Source of the DNA: Pseudomonadota bacterium
GTDB lineage: Bacteria > Myxococcota_A > UBA9160 > JADFDR01
Assembly (NCBI GenBank): GCA_003353845.1
Contig: PIVT01000043.1
Span: forward strand, 1-34,230
DNA length: 34,230 bases
Reading direction: 5' to 3'
Numbering within the stretch: position 1 is the stretch's first letter; the number at the start of each line of letters is the position of its first letter. Made by a program: the position numbers and the translations under genes. The notes below the pieces were generated by a model. That model made no database searches. It was not told the origin of the DNA and was given only the letters and a program-made list of their open reading frames with translations. Positions 25,291 through 33,411 of the stretch are shown piece after piece.

Positions 25291-26178
25291 TCAGGCGTCG
25301 GGAAGAATGCTGCGCAGTTCGTCGGGTGTGAGAGCGTAGGTCTCGTTACAAAACTGGCAGGTGATTTTTGCGGGATCCCCTTCGTCCGCCATGCTGCGCA
25401 GTTCCTCACGACCCAAGAGCGACATGGCTTGCAGCATGCGTTTCTGATTGCAGCGACAGCGAAAAACAGGTGTGAGTTCGCTGCTGGCCGCCACGCCTAA
25501 TCCTTCCAGTAAGTCAGCGGCGAATTCCTCGGCGCTCTTTCCTGCGAGAACCAACTCCGTCGGGTTGGGTAGATTGAGCACGTTTTTTTCAACCAGAGCC
25601 AATGCGTCGTCATCGACACCGGGCAGGGCTTGCACCAGGAAACCACCAGCCGCTTCTACTTGACCCTCTTTGTCCAAGGCCACTCCCAACCCTATAGCCG
25701 CCGGGTTCTGCTCGCTCTCGCTTAAGTAGTAGGTGATGTCTTCCGCGACCTCGCTGGAGACCAGGTGTACGACGCCCCGGTAGGGTTCTTTCCACGTGGG
25801 ATGATTGCGGTCCACTGTGAGTAACCCGATGCCAATGGCGCCAGCCACATCCAGCTTGCCGTTCTTGAGAGCTAGCTCGACGGCCGGGTTCTCGACGAAG
25901 CCCCTCACTCGCCCCGTATTGTCGCCGTCGGTGGTGAGGGTACCGAGGGGGCCGTTGCCGTTAAACTGCAGCTGTACAGTCTCGCCGTCTTGGGTGCGCG
26001 AGGCGACCAGCAAGGTGCCCATGAGCGCGCGCCCCAAAGCGGCACTGGCCAGGGGGGAGGTTTGATGTCGCTCCGCAGCCTGTTTCGTTAGGCTCGTTGC
26101 GACAAGCGTTCGGACGGCGATACCGCCCTCTTGGGCGACGGCGCGAAACAACTTGTCGGGTGGGCTTGTTTTGCTCAT
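25291..26178 (-). CDS. hslO: Hsp33 redox-regulated chaperone
   Basis: 295 residues from ATG 26178 (MSKTSPPDKLFRAV); a TTG-initiated extension of ten residues at 26208 is less likely. Hsp33 is a cytosolic holdase switched on by oxidation. The core region includes LGRALMGTLLVAS, VQLQFNGNGPLG and GDNTGRVRGFVENP. The C-terminal redox switch is complete: CRC (near 240) and CQFC (near 275), the four Zn-binding Cys in the C-x-C...C-x-x-C arrangement. It lies divergently from alaA with about 200 nt between starts. Confidence 0.95.
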   Translation of the reverse strand: MSKTSPPDKLFRAVAQEGGIAVRTLVATSLTKQAAERHQTSPLASAALGRALMGTLLVASRTQDGETVQLQFNGNGPLGTLTTDGDNTGRVRGFVENPAVELALKNGKLDVAGAIGIGLLTVDRNHPTWKEPYRGVVHLVSSEVAEDITYYLSESEQNPAAIGLGVALDKEGQVEAAGGFLVQALPGVDDDALALVEKNVLNLPNPTELVLAGKSAEEFAADLLEGLGVAASSELTPVFRCRCNQKRMLQAMSLLGREELRSMADEGDPAKITCQFCNETYALTPDELRSILPDA

Positions 26179-26382
26179 GGGCGGCAGGGTACCGAGTTTG
26201 TCGAGCAAGACCAGCGTGATGGTTTTCGAGGTGCCGGGAGTGCCCGGATTTGTAGCTGCCTGCTACTCTGGTCGATCTGTCGATTCGGTGCTTTTTTAGA
26301 GGCTTGAGCCCGCAAAAGCTAAGAAAAACTGAAATTTTGCCGACTAGATTTGTGACAGAGAAAAGAGCCAAGTGGAGCCAGG

Positions 26383-27606
26383 ATGAGCATTCCTCATATT
26401 CAGCCCAGCCATAGTTTGAAAGAAGTGAAGTATGAGATTCGCGGTCCGTTGGCTCGCCGAGCCCATGAGCTTGAGCGCGCAGGCTACGAGATTATCAAGC
26501 TCAATATTGGCAACCCCGGAGCCTTTGGCTTCCGCGCTCCCGAAACCCTGCGCCTGGCCTTGGTCGAGAACCTGCCTTCCTCGGAAGGCTACTGTCATCA
26601 GAAAGGAATTTTCCCCGCGCGCGAAGCCGTTGTGATGCAGCAGCAGAATCGCGGTGTGATGGATGTCTCTGCTGAGGAGGTCTTCATTGGGAACGGGGTG
26701 TCCGAGCTGATCATGATGTCCATGCGCGCACTGCTCAATAATGGCGATGAGATCCTGGTCCCGAGTCCTGATTATCCCCTGTGGACAGCGGCTGTTGTGA
26801 TTCATGGCGGCAAGGCGGTTCACTATCCCTGTCGGCCCGAAAATGGCTTTGTACCGGATGTCGACGAGCTTCGGAATCTCATTACCGAGCGCACCAAGGG
26901 GATTGTTGTGATCAATCCCAATAATCCGACGGGATCCGTTTACCCCGCCGAAGTGTTGGAGGGAATCGCTCGCCTGGCAGAGGAGAATCACCTCACTGTA
27001 TTCAGCGATGAGATTTACGACCAGGTGTTGTACGAAGAGGCGCCGTTCATTCCCATGGCGACCTTGGTGAAGAAGGCTTTGTGCCTCACTTTTTCAGGTT
27101 TGAGCAAGGTCTATCGGGCTTGTGGGTTGCGCGTGGGCTGGATCATTTTTAGCGGGGAACGCACTCACGCCAGCGAGTATATGAATGCCATTGAGTTTTT
27201 GGCGTCCCTTCGCTTGTGCTCCAACGTGCCAGGGCAGTGGGCTGTGCAAACGGCTTTGGGTGGCGTGCAAAGCATTCAACAACTAACGGCCGTCGGAGGG
27301 CGCTTGTACCAATCCCGCGCAGCGGTGATTGAGGCGGTGAAGCGCAGTAAATACTTGCACCTGGAAGAGCCGCGAGGAGCGATGTACGCCTTCCCTTCCG
27401 TGAACGCAAAATTGCTGCCCGAGTTTGACGATGAGCAGTTCGCCATGGACTTATTGGAAGACAAGCACGTGCTCGTCGTTCCTGGCAGTAGCTTTAGCTT
27501 TCAGGATCGGCGTCATTTCCGCATGACCCTCTTGCCCGACGGCAAGGTGATCAACGAGGTCTTCCTGCGCATTGAAGCGCTATTGGACGACTACGCGGCG
27601 AGATGA
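26383..27606 (+). CDS. alaA: PLP-dependent aminotransferase, AlaA-like (glutamate-pyruvate)
   Basis: 407 residues of fold-type I aminotransferase. Similarity to E. coli AlaA can be followed by eye over the full length: YEIRGPLARRAHELE, LNIGNPGAFGF, GYCHQKGIFPAREAV, IGNGVSELI, PSPDYPLWTAAV, NPNNPTGSVY (about 178-187), DEIYDQVLY, and the Schiff-base Lys in FSGLSKVYR (about 242). A C-terminal Arg in HFRMTLLP binds the substrate carboxylate. It probably makes alanine from pyruvate and glutamate in the cytosol. The stop overlaps the next gene as ATGA, so the two are coupled. Confidence 0.92.
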   Translation: MSIPHIQPSHSLKEVKYEIRGPLARRAHELERAGYEIIKLNIGNPGAFGFRAPETLRLALVENLPSSEGYCHQKGIFPAREAVVMQQQNRGVMDVSAEEVFIGNGVSELIMMSMRALLNNGDEILVPSPDYPLWTAAVVIHGGKAVHYPCRPENGFVPDVDELRNLITERTKGIVVINPNNPTGSVYPAEVLEGIARLAEENHLTVFSDEIYDQVLYEEAPFIPMATLVKKALCLTFSGLSKVYRACGLRVGWIIFSGERTHASEYMNAIEFLASLRLCSNVPGQWAVQTALGGVQSIQQLTAVGGRLYQSRAAVIEAVKRSKYLHLEEPRGAMYAFPSVNAKLLPEFDDEQFAMDLLEDKHVLVVPGSSFSFQDRRHFRMTLLPDGKVINEVFLRIEALLDDYAAR

Positions 27607-27980
27607 CAGAGATGAGTGAATCCAAGTCCATCGAAGAATACACCTTGCTCACTTTGCGCATGCTTTCGGAAAGCAAAGACAGCTGTGCGACACCCGAACA
27701 GCTACAGAGCGCCTTGGGCTTGGACATTTCGGCGACTTCGGAAGTGGTTTATTTCCTGGAAGAATCTGAGTTGATTGAGGTGGTGCGCGACGCACAGGAA
27801 GCTCCCTTGGACTTTTCCCTGGTCCAACTCACCTCTCGGGGACGGCTTCACCTGGAGCGAAAACGCAACCGGCCTCCTACAGAGGCGGGAAAACGCTCTG
27901 TAGAGCACTTTAAACTCGCCTTGGCCGCCTGTCTGGGGGCCTTGTTGGTGGGGCTGCTGGCCTGGGGTTTGAAGGGCTAG
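27603..27980 (+). CDS. Small winged-helix-like protein with C-terminal membrane anchor
   Basis: 125 residues, not recognised as a named family. Residues about 8-85 have the helix and wing spacing of a winged helix: EYTLLTLRMLSES, TPEQLQSALGLDISATSEVVYFLEESELIEVV, then VQLTSRGRLHLERKR, much like small regulators. A single hydrophobic helix at about 104-123 ends the protein, giving a tail-anchored topology with the DNA-binding-like domain in the cytosol. It is coupled to alaA through an ATGA overlap; an alternative ATG lies nine bases further in. About 145 nt separate it from the zinc-ribbon gene. Confidence 0.7.
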   Translation: MTEMSESKSIEEYTLLTLRMLSESKDSCATPEQLQSALGLDISATSEVVYFLEESELIEVVRDAQEAPLDFSLVQLTSRGRLHLERKRNRPPTEAGKRSVEHFKLALAACLGALLVGLLAWGLKG

Positions 27981-28126
27981 AGGCCCAAATAGCCTGCATT
28001 TCCAAGCGATTACACAATTCCATTCTTTTTGTAACAGCGAGTCTATTGGTAAAGACCGATGCTTGATCCTCCGAAACATTCGGGTAGGCCGAGGAATTGT
28101 TCTCGGTGGTCAAAGGAGATTAAGCA

Positions 28127-29014
28127 GTGCGCCTCGTCGCTTGTTCAACATGTCACGCTCAATACGATGTCACGAATGTGATTGTCGAAGAGTTTCCGTG
28201 TCGTTGCGGCGAGACCTTGCGCAATCGTCTGCTGAAGGGCGTGGAGGTCGCTGTGCAGCGCTGCAGTTCCTGTGGCGCCATTGTGACCAACCCTTCGGAT
28301 GAAAGCTGCGATTACTGCGACGCGATCATCGAACGCGATTTCGACAAGCTGAGTTTGATTTGCCCGGAATGCTACTCACGTAATGCAGAACAGTCTCGCT
28401 TCTGCACCGGTTGCGGTGTGGGCTTTCAGCCTGAGGCCATTCAAGTCAGCGGTAAAGAATTGCCGTGTCCAGAATGTGAGAGGTTGATGCCGCCCACCGC
28501 TATCGCAGGCGTGTCGGTGAACGAATGCGGTAAGTGCCATGGGCTTTGGGTGACGGGCAACGCCTTTGATTTGTTAGTGAACCGTGCCATTGAGGCTCGA
28601 AAAAACAATCACGCGTTGCAACTGGGTGAGGTGAAGCCTCGCGTGTCGGGGGCCAACCCTGTGCAGCAGCAGGTTCAGTATCGGCGTTGCCCTTGCTGTG
28701 AGGGTTTCATGCACCGTCGGAACTATCGCAAGCGCTCCGGCATCATCATCGATCAATGTGCGGATCACGGGACCTGGCTCGACGCAGATGAACTCGAGCA
28801 GATCGCTGGTTTTGTTTTGAGTGGTGGATTGGCAGACCAGCCCAGCCAGAGTGCGGAAGAAAAACGTGAGGCCGAGAAGCGCGCGGCCCAGGCTTTCGAA
28901 CGCTACACGACGGGTGAGTCCGTCTTTGTAGGAGAAAAAAAATCAAGTCGAGGAACGGGAGGCGGCATTCTCGGTTTCTTGACCGATGCATTAGAAACGA
29001 TTCTTATAGACTAG
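28127..29014 (+). CDS. Multi-zinc-ribbon protein with two TFIIB-like ribbons
   Basis: 295 residues; GTG 28127 follows AAAGGAG at 8 nt. Five Cys clusters are visible: CSTC...CRC (about 4-26), CSSC...CDYC (about 45-65), CPEC...CTGC (about 83-103), CPEC...CGKC (about 118-143), and CPCC...C with HGTW (about 187-220). The last two match the zf-TFIIB family (MPPTAIAGVSVNECGKCHGLWV and a C-terminal DQCADHGTWLDADELEQI). The tail (about 240-295) is charged then Gly-rich and hydrophobic (GGGILGFLTDALETILID). It is followed after 55 nt by an SPFH protein; such pairs suggest a scaffold or stress role at the membrane. Exact function is unknown. Confidence 0.85.
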   Translation: MRLVACSTCHAQYDVTNVIVEEFPCRCGETLRNRLLKGVEVAVQRCSSCGAIVTNPSDESCDYCDAIIERDFDKLSLICPECYSRNAEQSRFCTGCGVGFQPEAIQVSGKELPCPECERLMPPTAIAGVSVNECGKCHGLWVTGNAFDLLVNRAIEARKNNHALQLGEVKPRVSGANPVQQQVQYRRCPCCEGFMHRRNYRKRSGIIIDQCADHGTWLDADELEQIAGFVLSGGLADQPSQSAEEKREAEKRAAQAFERYTTGESVFVGEKKSSRGTGGGILGFLTDALETILID

Positions 29015-29069
29015 CAATGGAGTTTAGGACAGGACGAAGTTTCTTCCTGGCAAAACGAGGAGAGTAGAC

Positions 29070-30170
29070 ATGGGTTTAATGGAAAAATTACGAGCTGAAT
29101 TAGTTGATATTGTCGAGTGGGTTGATGATAGCCACCACGCGTTGGTCTGGCGCTTCCCTCGTTTTCACAATCAAATCAAGCACGGTGCACAACTCATTGT
29201 GCGCCCCGGCCAGTCGGCCTTATTCGTTCATCGCGGAAAGATTGCTGATGTGTTTGAGCCAGGCCAGTACAGGCTCGACACGAAAAATCTCCCCGTGCTC
29301 AGCACGCTGGCGGGATGGAAGTACGGTTTCGACAGCCCCTTCAAGGCGGAAGTTTACTTCGTCAACACCACGCAGATCACCGATCTGAAATGGGGAACGC
29401 CCAATCCGGTCATCATGCGCGATGCTGATTTTGGTCCCTTGCGTGTGCGCGCCTTCGGTAACTACACCTTGCGCGCCACAGATCCCAAGGCCTTGATTGA
29501 ACACCTGGTGGGGACCGATTCAGAATTCAATGCCGATGAGATCAGTGAGTTGTTGCGCTCCATCGTCAGCCACTCCTTCGCCGACATCATTGCCAATAGT
29601 GAAATCCCGGTCATGGACCTGGCCGCGCATTACATGGATTTGTCGGAGTCCTTGCGACAGGCCGTGGTGCAGCGGGTCGATGATGAGTATGGATTGGACC
29701 TGCCCAAGCTCTTTATCGTGAACATTTCGCTGCCCGCCGAAGTGGAAGAAGCGTTGGATACGCGCAGCAGCATGAGCATGATCGGCGACATGAACCGATT
29801 CCAGCAATACGAGATGGGACAGGCCATGAGCGTGGCCGCTGCCAATCCCGCCGGTGGATTGGCCGGTGCGGGCGTGGGTCTCGGCATGGGAATGGCTATG
29901 GCGGGGCAGATGGCGCCAGGTGCCCCCGCTCCGGCGGGCTCGCCCACACCCCCTCCCGTGCCACAGGGATCGATGTGGCATGTAGCCGCACAGGGACAAT
30001 CCAGCGGGCCCTTTAGCATGGCCCAGATTCAGGAGGGCATTGCATCGGGCCAGATGAGCGCGGTGACGCTGGTTTGGTCGGCTGGAATGGGCGCTTGGGA
30101 GCAGGCCGGAAACGTGCCTGCGTTGGCGGCTTTGTTCCAGGCTGTGCCGCCTCCGGTGCCGAGTAGCTAG
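29070..30170 (+). CDS. SPFH-domain protein with C-terminal GYF_2 domain (virion-core-like family)
   Basis: 366 residues; ATG 29070 has GGAGAG upstream. The N-terminal part (about 20-230) is an SPFH/band 7-like domain of the type annotated as virion core protein: LVWRFPRFHNQIKHGAQLIVRPGQSALFVHRGKI, FEPGQYRLDTKNLPVL, VRAFGNYTLRATDP. There is no N-terminal membrane helix. A Gly/Ala/Met and Pro-rich linker (about 260-300) leads to a GYF_2 (DUF4339) module (about 304-350) with MWHVAAQGQSSGPFSMAQI and LVWSAGMGAWEQA. Bacillus YdjI, an SPFH relative, sits with a zinc-ribbon partner in the PspA system; a similar scaffold role is inferred for this pair. Confidence 0.85.
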   Translation: MGLMEKLRAELVDIVEWVDDSHHALVWRFPRFHNQIKHGAQLIVRPGQSALFVHRGKIADVFEPGQYRLDTKNLPVLSTLAGWKYGFDSPFKAEVYFVNTTQITDLKWGTPNPVIMRDADFGPLRVRAFGNYTLRATDPKALIEHLVGTDSEFNADEISELLRSIVSHSFADIIANSEIPVMDLAAHYMDLSESLRQAVVQRVDDEYGLDLPKLFIVNISLPAEVEEALDTRSSMSMIGDMNRFQQYEMGQAMSVAAANPAGGLAGAGVGLGMGMAMAGQMAPGAPAPAGSPTPPPVPQGSMWHVAAQGQSSGPFSMAQIQEGIASGQMSAVTLVWSAGMGAWEQAGNVPALAALFQAVPPPVPSS

Positions 30171-30224
30171 GATTTCCAGTCAGCCTGCAGGCCCCGAAAA
30201 GGGTCTGATTTAGCGGTTGAATCT

Positions 30225-30279
30225 ACCCCTGGGTCAGTAGCTTTTGTTTTGCAGCGAGCTACTCTACTGACCCAGGGGT
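30225..30279. repeat. 16-bp perfect inverted repeat
   Basis: Left arm 30225-30240 (ACCCCTGGGTCAGTAG) and right arm 30264-30279 are perfect reverse complements with a 23-nt loop. The loop holds AGCTACT, which can also pair with AGTAGCT in the left arm, giving a second possible fold. No T tract follows, so a simple terminator is doubtful. It lies between the SPFH gene and the SpoIIAA-like gene. Confidence 0.75.
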
Positions 30280-30314
30280 GGTGTCGTTTAGAACGGTTGA
30301 AAGTTTAGTGCGAA

Positions 30315-30689
30315 ATGAGTTTGGAATTTGAAATTGACGTCGCGTCTCACTTGGTGAATGTGACAGGAGTTCGCGAGAGCAGCGTTGGGGAAATCCGCGA
30401 GGCGGTGGAAGCTTGTGTGGAGGATCCCCAATTTGATCGAGGCATGCAGGTCTTGGCTGATTTTCGCGATTTCCGCTGGATCCCTTCGACACGAGAGCTG
30501 AAGGAAGTGGCCGAATTCATCAGCTCCATTCGAGGTAAACGTTGTCCTCGTACTGCCTTGGTGGTTTCCAATGACTTGCTCTATGGCGTCGCCCGCATCT
30601 TCTCTTTGCTCGCCAAAACCAAAGGGTACAGCACGAAGCCTTTTAAAGATCTGCCCGCGGCACGTGCCTGGCTTAAGCTGGACAACTAG
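30315..30689 (+). CDS. SpoIIAA/STAS-like small protein
   Basis: 124 residues with the pattern of SpoIIAA-like proteins: an N-terminal strand pair (LEFEIDVASHLVNVTG), a helix (VGEIREAVEACVED), then VLADFRDFRWIPSTRELKEVAEF, TALVVSNDLLYGVARIFSLLA and a C-terminal PAARAWLKL. In this family the middle Asp-containing strand and the YGxAR helix are conserved. No phosphorylatable Ser motif or partner kinase gene is nearby. It is cytosolic and of unknown role. The ATG at 30315 has only a poor ribosome site; the gene precedes rbgA by 75 nt. Confidence 0.7.
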   Translation: MSLEFEIDVASHLVNVTGVRESSVGEIREAVEACVEDPQFDRGMQVLADFRDFRWIPSTRELKEVAEFISSIRGKRCPRTALVVSNDLLYGVARIFSLLAKTKGYSTKPFKDLPAARAWLKLDN

Positions 30690-30764
30690 AGTCTCCTTGA
30701 ACGCCTGTTCGATCATTTAAATCCGTTTGCACGACATAGCCCCAAACAGGGGAGGACCACAGTC

Positions 30765-31601
30765 ATGGGCATCAATTGGTTCCCCGGCCACATGAACAAA
30801 GCGCGCAGGGAAATCGCCAAGGCGATGCGCGAGACGGATCTTGTGATTGAAATTCTCGATGCCCGCCTGCCCTCGGCGAGCCAGAACCCCATGTTGCGAC
30901 AATTGCGTGGCGGAAAACCTTGCATCAAGGTCCTCAATAAATCTGATCTAGCTGACGCCACAGTGACCCAAGCCTGGATGAAAGAATTTGAGCGCGAAAA
31001 GGGCGTGCTGGCCTTGCCGCTTTCGGCCAATCGTTCTTCCGAGGCCAATCGCTTGAACAAATTGTGTCAGCGCCTGGTGCCGGATCGAGGCGTGGTGGGC
31101 AAACCCATTCGCGCCATGGTGGTCGGCATTCCCAATGTGGGGAAATCCACCTTGATCAATTCGCTCAAGGGGCGAAGTGTCGCCGATGTAGGAAACAAGC
31201 CCGCGGTGACCAAACGGCAACAAACAGTGGAGTTGGGAAAGTTCATCGTCGTGTCGGATACGCCAGGGGTCCTCTGGCCAAAGATCGAAGACGAGAGCGA
31301 CGGTTACCGCTTGGCCGCCACGGGTGCCATTGGCGCCAATGCCATGGACTATGTGCAGGCAGGCCTGTTTGCGTTGTCTTATTTGTCTGTGCATTACCCG
31401 AAAGAGCTCAAAGCACGTTACAAGCTGAGCGAATTGCCGGAAGGTTCGGAAGCGATATTGGAAGCCATCGGCGCCAAGCGAGGCTGCTTGACCAAGGGCG
31501 TGGGTGTCGATCTGTACAAAGCGGCCGAACTGATTTTGAATGAATTGCGCAGTGGGAAGATTGGCAAGATCAGCATGGAGCGCCCCCCGTCAGTAAAATA
31601 A
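30765..31601 (+). CDS. rbgA: Ribosome biogenesis GTPase RbgA (YlqF)
   Basis: 278 residues with circularly permuted G motifs, the mark of the YlqF/YawG family: G4 NKSDLAD (about 58-64) comes first, then G1 GIPNVGKST (about 121-129) and G3 DTPG (about 165-168). N-terminal INWFPGHMNKARRE is the typical opening. A helical C-terminal domain follows. RbgA acts late in 50S assembly, helping incorporate uL16 and other proteins. GGGGAGG precedes the ATG. The accessory patch begins 200 nt downstream. Confidence 0.95.
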   Translation: MGINWFPGHMNKARREIAKAMRETDLVIEILDARLPSASQNPMLRQLRGGKPCIKVLNKSDLADATVTQAWMKEFEREKGVLALPLSANRSSEANRLNKLCQRLVPDRGVVGKPIRAMVVGIPNVGKSTLINSLKGRSVADVGNKPAVTKRQQTVELGKFIVVSDTPGVLWPKIEDESDGYRLAATGAIGANAMDYVQAGLFALSYLSVHYPKELKARYKLSELPEGSEAILEAIGAKRGCLTKGVGVDLYKAAELILNELRSGKIGKISMERPPSVK

Positions 31602-31614
31602 GAGCTACTTTGAA

Positions 31615-31662
31615 GAGGTTCGGTTCTTTGTCCCTCGCAAAAACCTCATCGGCACCGAACTC
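31615..31662. repeat. Imperfect inverted repeat after rbgA
   Basis: GAGGTTCGGT (31615-31624) faces ACCGAACTC (31654-31662) as a 7-bp perfect core with two more pairs around a bulge. GAGGTT also pairs with AACCTC at 31642-31647, so two exclusive hairpins are possible. It starts 13 nt after the rbgA stop, so it may act in 3' end formation or mark an element border. Confidence 0.4.
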
Positions 31663-31772
31663 AGACTAAAAGTGAAGCTGATATAGTCCAAGGGCCATGG
31701 GTTTGATGCGAATTGAATTGGATTGATCGCCAAAAACGTGAGGGCTTCGGAATTAGGACGCACGGGTGCATT

Positions 31773-31799
31773 TGATCTTTGTGGGTTCATCCACGATCA
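31773..31799 (-). terminator. Hairpin just after the transposase stop, possible terminator
   Basis: TGATC-(TTT bulge)-GTGG-loop-CCAC-GATCA gives nine paired bases between 31773 and 31799, starting nine bases beyond the transposase stop on the - strand. No U tract follows, so termination is uncertain; it may instead be an element end structure. Confidence 0.3.
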
Positions 31800-31807
31800 G
31801 ACTGGAT

Positions 31808-32875
31808 CTATGCAGCGTGGCGTTCGTAAAGGTGATGCAAGCCGCCGAGAACTGGAATCGAGATGACGTTTCCGTTGTAGGGCGTTTGCTTCCTTCGGCC
31901 TTCGGGAGAGTCTTTGTTGAGGCTCAGGTGGGTGCGTGACTCGTTGTAGTAGATCGCGTATTCCTTGAGCACCTGACGGGCATGGCGCTCGTTGATGGGG
32001 ATTATGTGGTTGAAGCATTCGCGGCGGATCGAACCGATGACGCGCTCGACATAGGGGTTTTGCCAGGGGGAGCGAAGGGCAGTTTTCTTGTCTTGGATGC
32101 CCATGCTGTCCAGCCGTTTTCTGTAGACTTCACCATAGATCTTGTCGTTGTCGCGAAGTAGGTAGGTGGGTGCTGTGTCCCAAGGAAAGGCTTCGGTCAC
32201 TTGTTGCGCGGTCCACTGCGCCGTGGGGTGCGTGGTGACAGCGGTGTGAAGGATCTTTCTTCGGTCGTGTGAGAGCACCACAAAGCAAAAGAGCAGCTTG
32301 AATCGAAAGGTCGGGAGTACAAAGAAGTCAACCGCACGGATTTCCTTGGAGTGATTGGCCAGGAAGGTTTTCCAGGATTGCGATGAGGGCTTGGCTACTC
32401 TGACTCGGTATTTCCTGACAGTCGCATCGCTCACCTTGATGCCAAGCATCTTCAGTTCACCCTGAATGCGTGGCACGCCCCAGTTGGGATTCTCGCGGCT
32501 GATCTTTCGGATGAGTTCTCTTGTCTCCAGTGGAATCAGGGGTCGGCCTGCTTTCTTCTGGCGGCATTTGAATCTCCATAACAGCCGGAATCCTTTGCGG
32601 TGCCAGCCTACGACGGTCTCCGGCTTCACAATCACGAGAGCCTGCTTCCATGAGGGCAGGGTGCTCCGCAGCAAGACCCAGAGAGATCGATCCCAGGCGT
32701 TTAATCTGGGTCGTGTGGGGTTGTTCCGGTGAAGTACCGCAACTTGATGCCGCAAGGCTTCGATTTCAAGTTGGAGTGTGGCTCGGGAGCGAGGAAAAAA
32801 GTGGAGAGCGAGAATCCAGAAGAGCGTGCGCAGCAGGAACAGCATTTGGGGAGGATTACACAGGTGAGGTGTCAT
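31808..32875 (-). CDS. Integrase-core (rve, DDE) transposase, single-gene orphan type
   Basis: 355 residues. The N-terminal part is hydrophobic then basic helical (LEIEALRHQVAVLHR), followed by a helix-turn-helix region (WGVPRIQGELKMLGIKVSDATVRKY). The catalytic domain has AVDFF (first Asp), LLRDNDKIYG (second Asp) and SPWQNPYVERVIGSIRRE (Glu), so the DDE triad is intact. The end GGLHHLYERHAA is the highly conserved tail of a widespread orphan transposase group often annotated simply as integrase. The protein looks full-length and uninterrupted. I could not find convincing terminal inverted repeats or target duplications, so the element borders are not defined. Confidence 0.9.
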   Translation of the reverse strand: MTPHLCNPPQMLFLLRTLFWILALHFFPRSRATLQLEIEALRHQVAVLHRNNPTRPRLNAWDRSLWVLLRSTLPSWKQALVIVKPETVVGWHRKGFRLLWRFKCRQKKAGRPLIPLETRELIRKISRENPNWGVPRIQGELKMLGIKVSDATVRKYRVRVAKPSSQSWKTFLANHSKEIRAVDFFVLPTFRFKLLFCFVVLSHDRRKILHTAVTTHPTAQWTAQQVTEAFPWDTAPTYLLRDNDKIYGEVYRKRLDSMGIQDKKTALRSPWQNPYVERVIGSIRRECFNHIIPINERHARQVLKEYAIYYNESRTHLSLNKDSPEGRRKQTPYNGNVISIPVLGGLHHLYERHAA

Positions 32876-32924
32876 GCGAGTTTTAACTCAAAAGGTGATA
32901 TGACCCGGCCCAGGGCAAGGCAGG

Positions 32925-33233
32925 CTAAGACTCATCCCATGGCTTCTCCTTAAACCGTGTGAGATCTTGGCTGCCATGCAAGATAGCGACGATGAAAACT
33001 TTGTCTGATTTGACGAGGTAGATGATTCGGTAGCCGCGGAAGATCTGTTCGCGAACGTCGGATCGGTCGGCTTCCGGTACAACTCGACCAAGATTAGGGA
33101 AGGTTTCGAGCTTCTCGATGTTGACGAGGAGCTTTTCTATAAATTGCCGTGCGTAAAGTGGGGAGTCCTTCGCGATGTAGTCTCGAAGGTTTGTCACATG
33201 TTCTCGTGCGGCTCTTGACCATTCAGTCCGCAT
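32925..33233 (-). CDS. RelE/ParE-type toxin
   Basis: 102 residues with the ParE fold pattern: WSRAAREHVTNLRDYIAKDSPLYARQFIEKLLVNIEKLETFPNLGRVVPE, then REQIFRGYRIIYLVKSDKVFIVAILHGSQ. Helix pair and antiparallel sheet residues, including the Arg in GYRIIY and the terminal HGSQDL, are typical. ParE toxins inhibit gyrase, while RelE relatives cut mRNA; the Lys/His residues of RelE are not obvious, so ParE-like is preferred. The ATG overlaps the antitoxin end by 11 nt. It lies between the transposase and the antitoxin on the same strand. Confidence 0.9.
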   Translation of the reverse strand: MRTEWSRAAREHVTNLRDYIAKDSPLYARQFIEKLLVNIEKLETFPNLGRVVPEADRSDVREQIFRGYRIIYLVKSDKVFIVAILHGSQDLTRFKEKPWDES

Positions 33234-33411
33234 TGCTTAGCAATTGCCGCTTCACTTCTTCGTGGGGGATGGTGTGACCTTCCTCGATGTCCTGGAGCCC
33301 GCGTTCGATCTGTTGCTTCACATACAATTCATACATGATGTCTTCGAGCGTTGCTTCGTCCGGCAAGTGGTCGATGAGGCGTTTGGCGGTCTCTTTGGCA
33401 GTGCTTGGCAT
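33223..33411 (-). CDS. Antitoxin partner of the ParE-like toxin
   Basis: 62 residues, first in the pair, with AAGGAG before the ATG at 33411. The sequence begins with a helix pattern (TAKETAKRLIDHLPDEATLEDIMYELY) and ends in an acidic and polar tail (QQIERGLQDIEEGHTIPHEEVKRQL) that should wrap the toxin. It is not a clear ribbon-helix-helix ParD, but the same LxDIExGxxxxHEEV tail is common among small proteins encoded just upstream of ParE genes. Such antitoxins usually repress their own promoter; no operator was identified here. Confidence 0.8.
   Translation of the reverse strand: MPSTAKETAKRLIDHLPDEATLEDIMYELYVKQQIERGLQDIEEGHTIPHEEVKRQLLSNAD

Noticed and set aside
26179-26208. TTG-initiated longer Hsp33
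   Set aside because: ATG 26178 starts at the usual Hsp33 N-terminus and the extra ten residues have no support.
30225-30279. Reading the inverted repeat as an ordinary Rho-independent terminator
   Set aside because: The loop is 23 nt and no T-rich tract follows on either strand.
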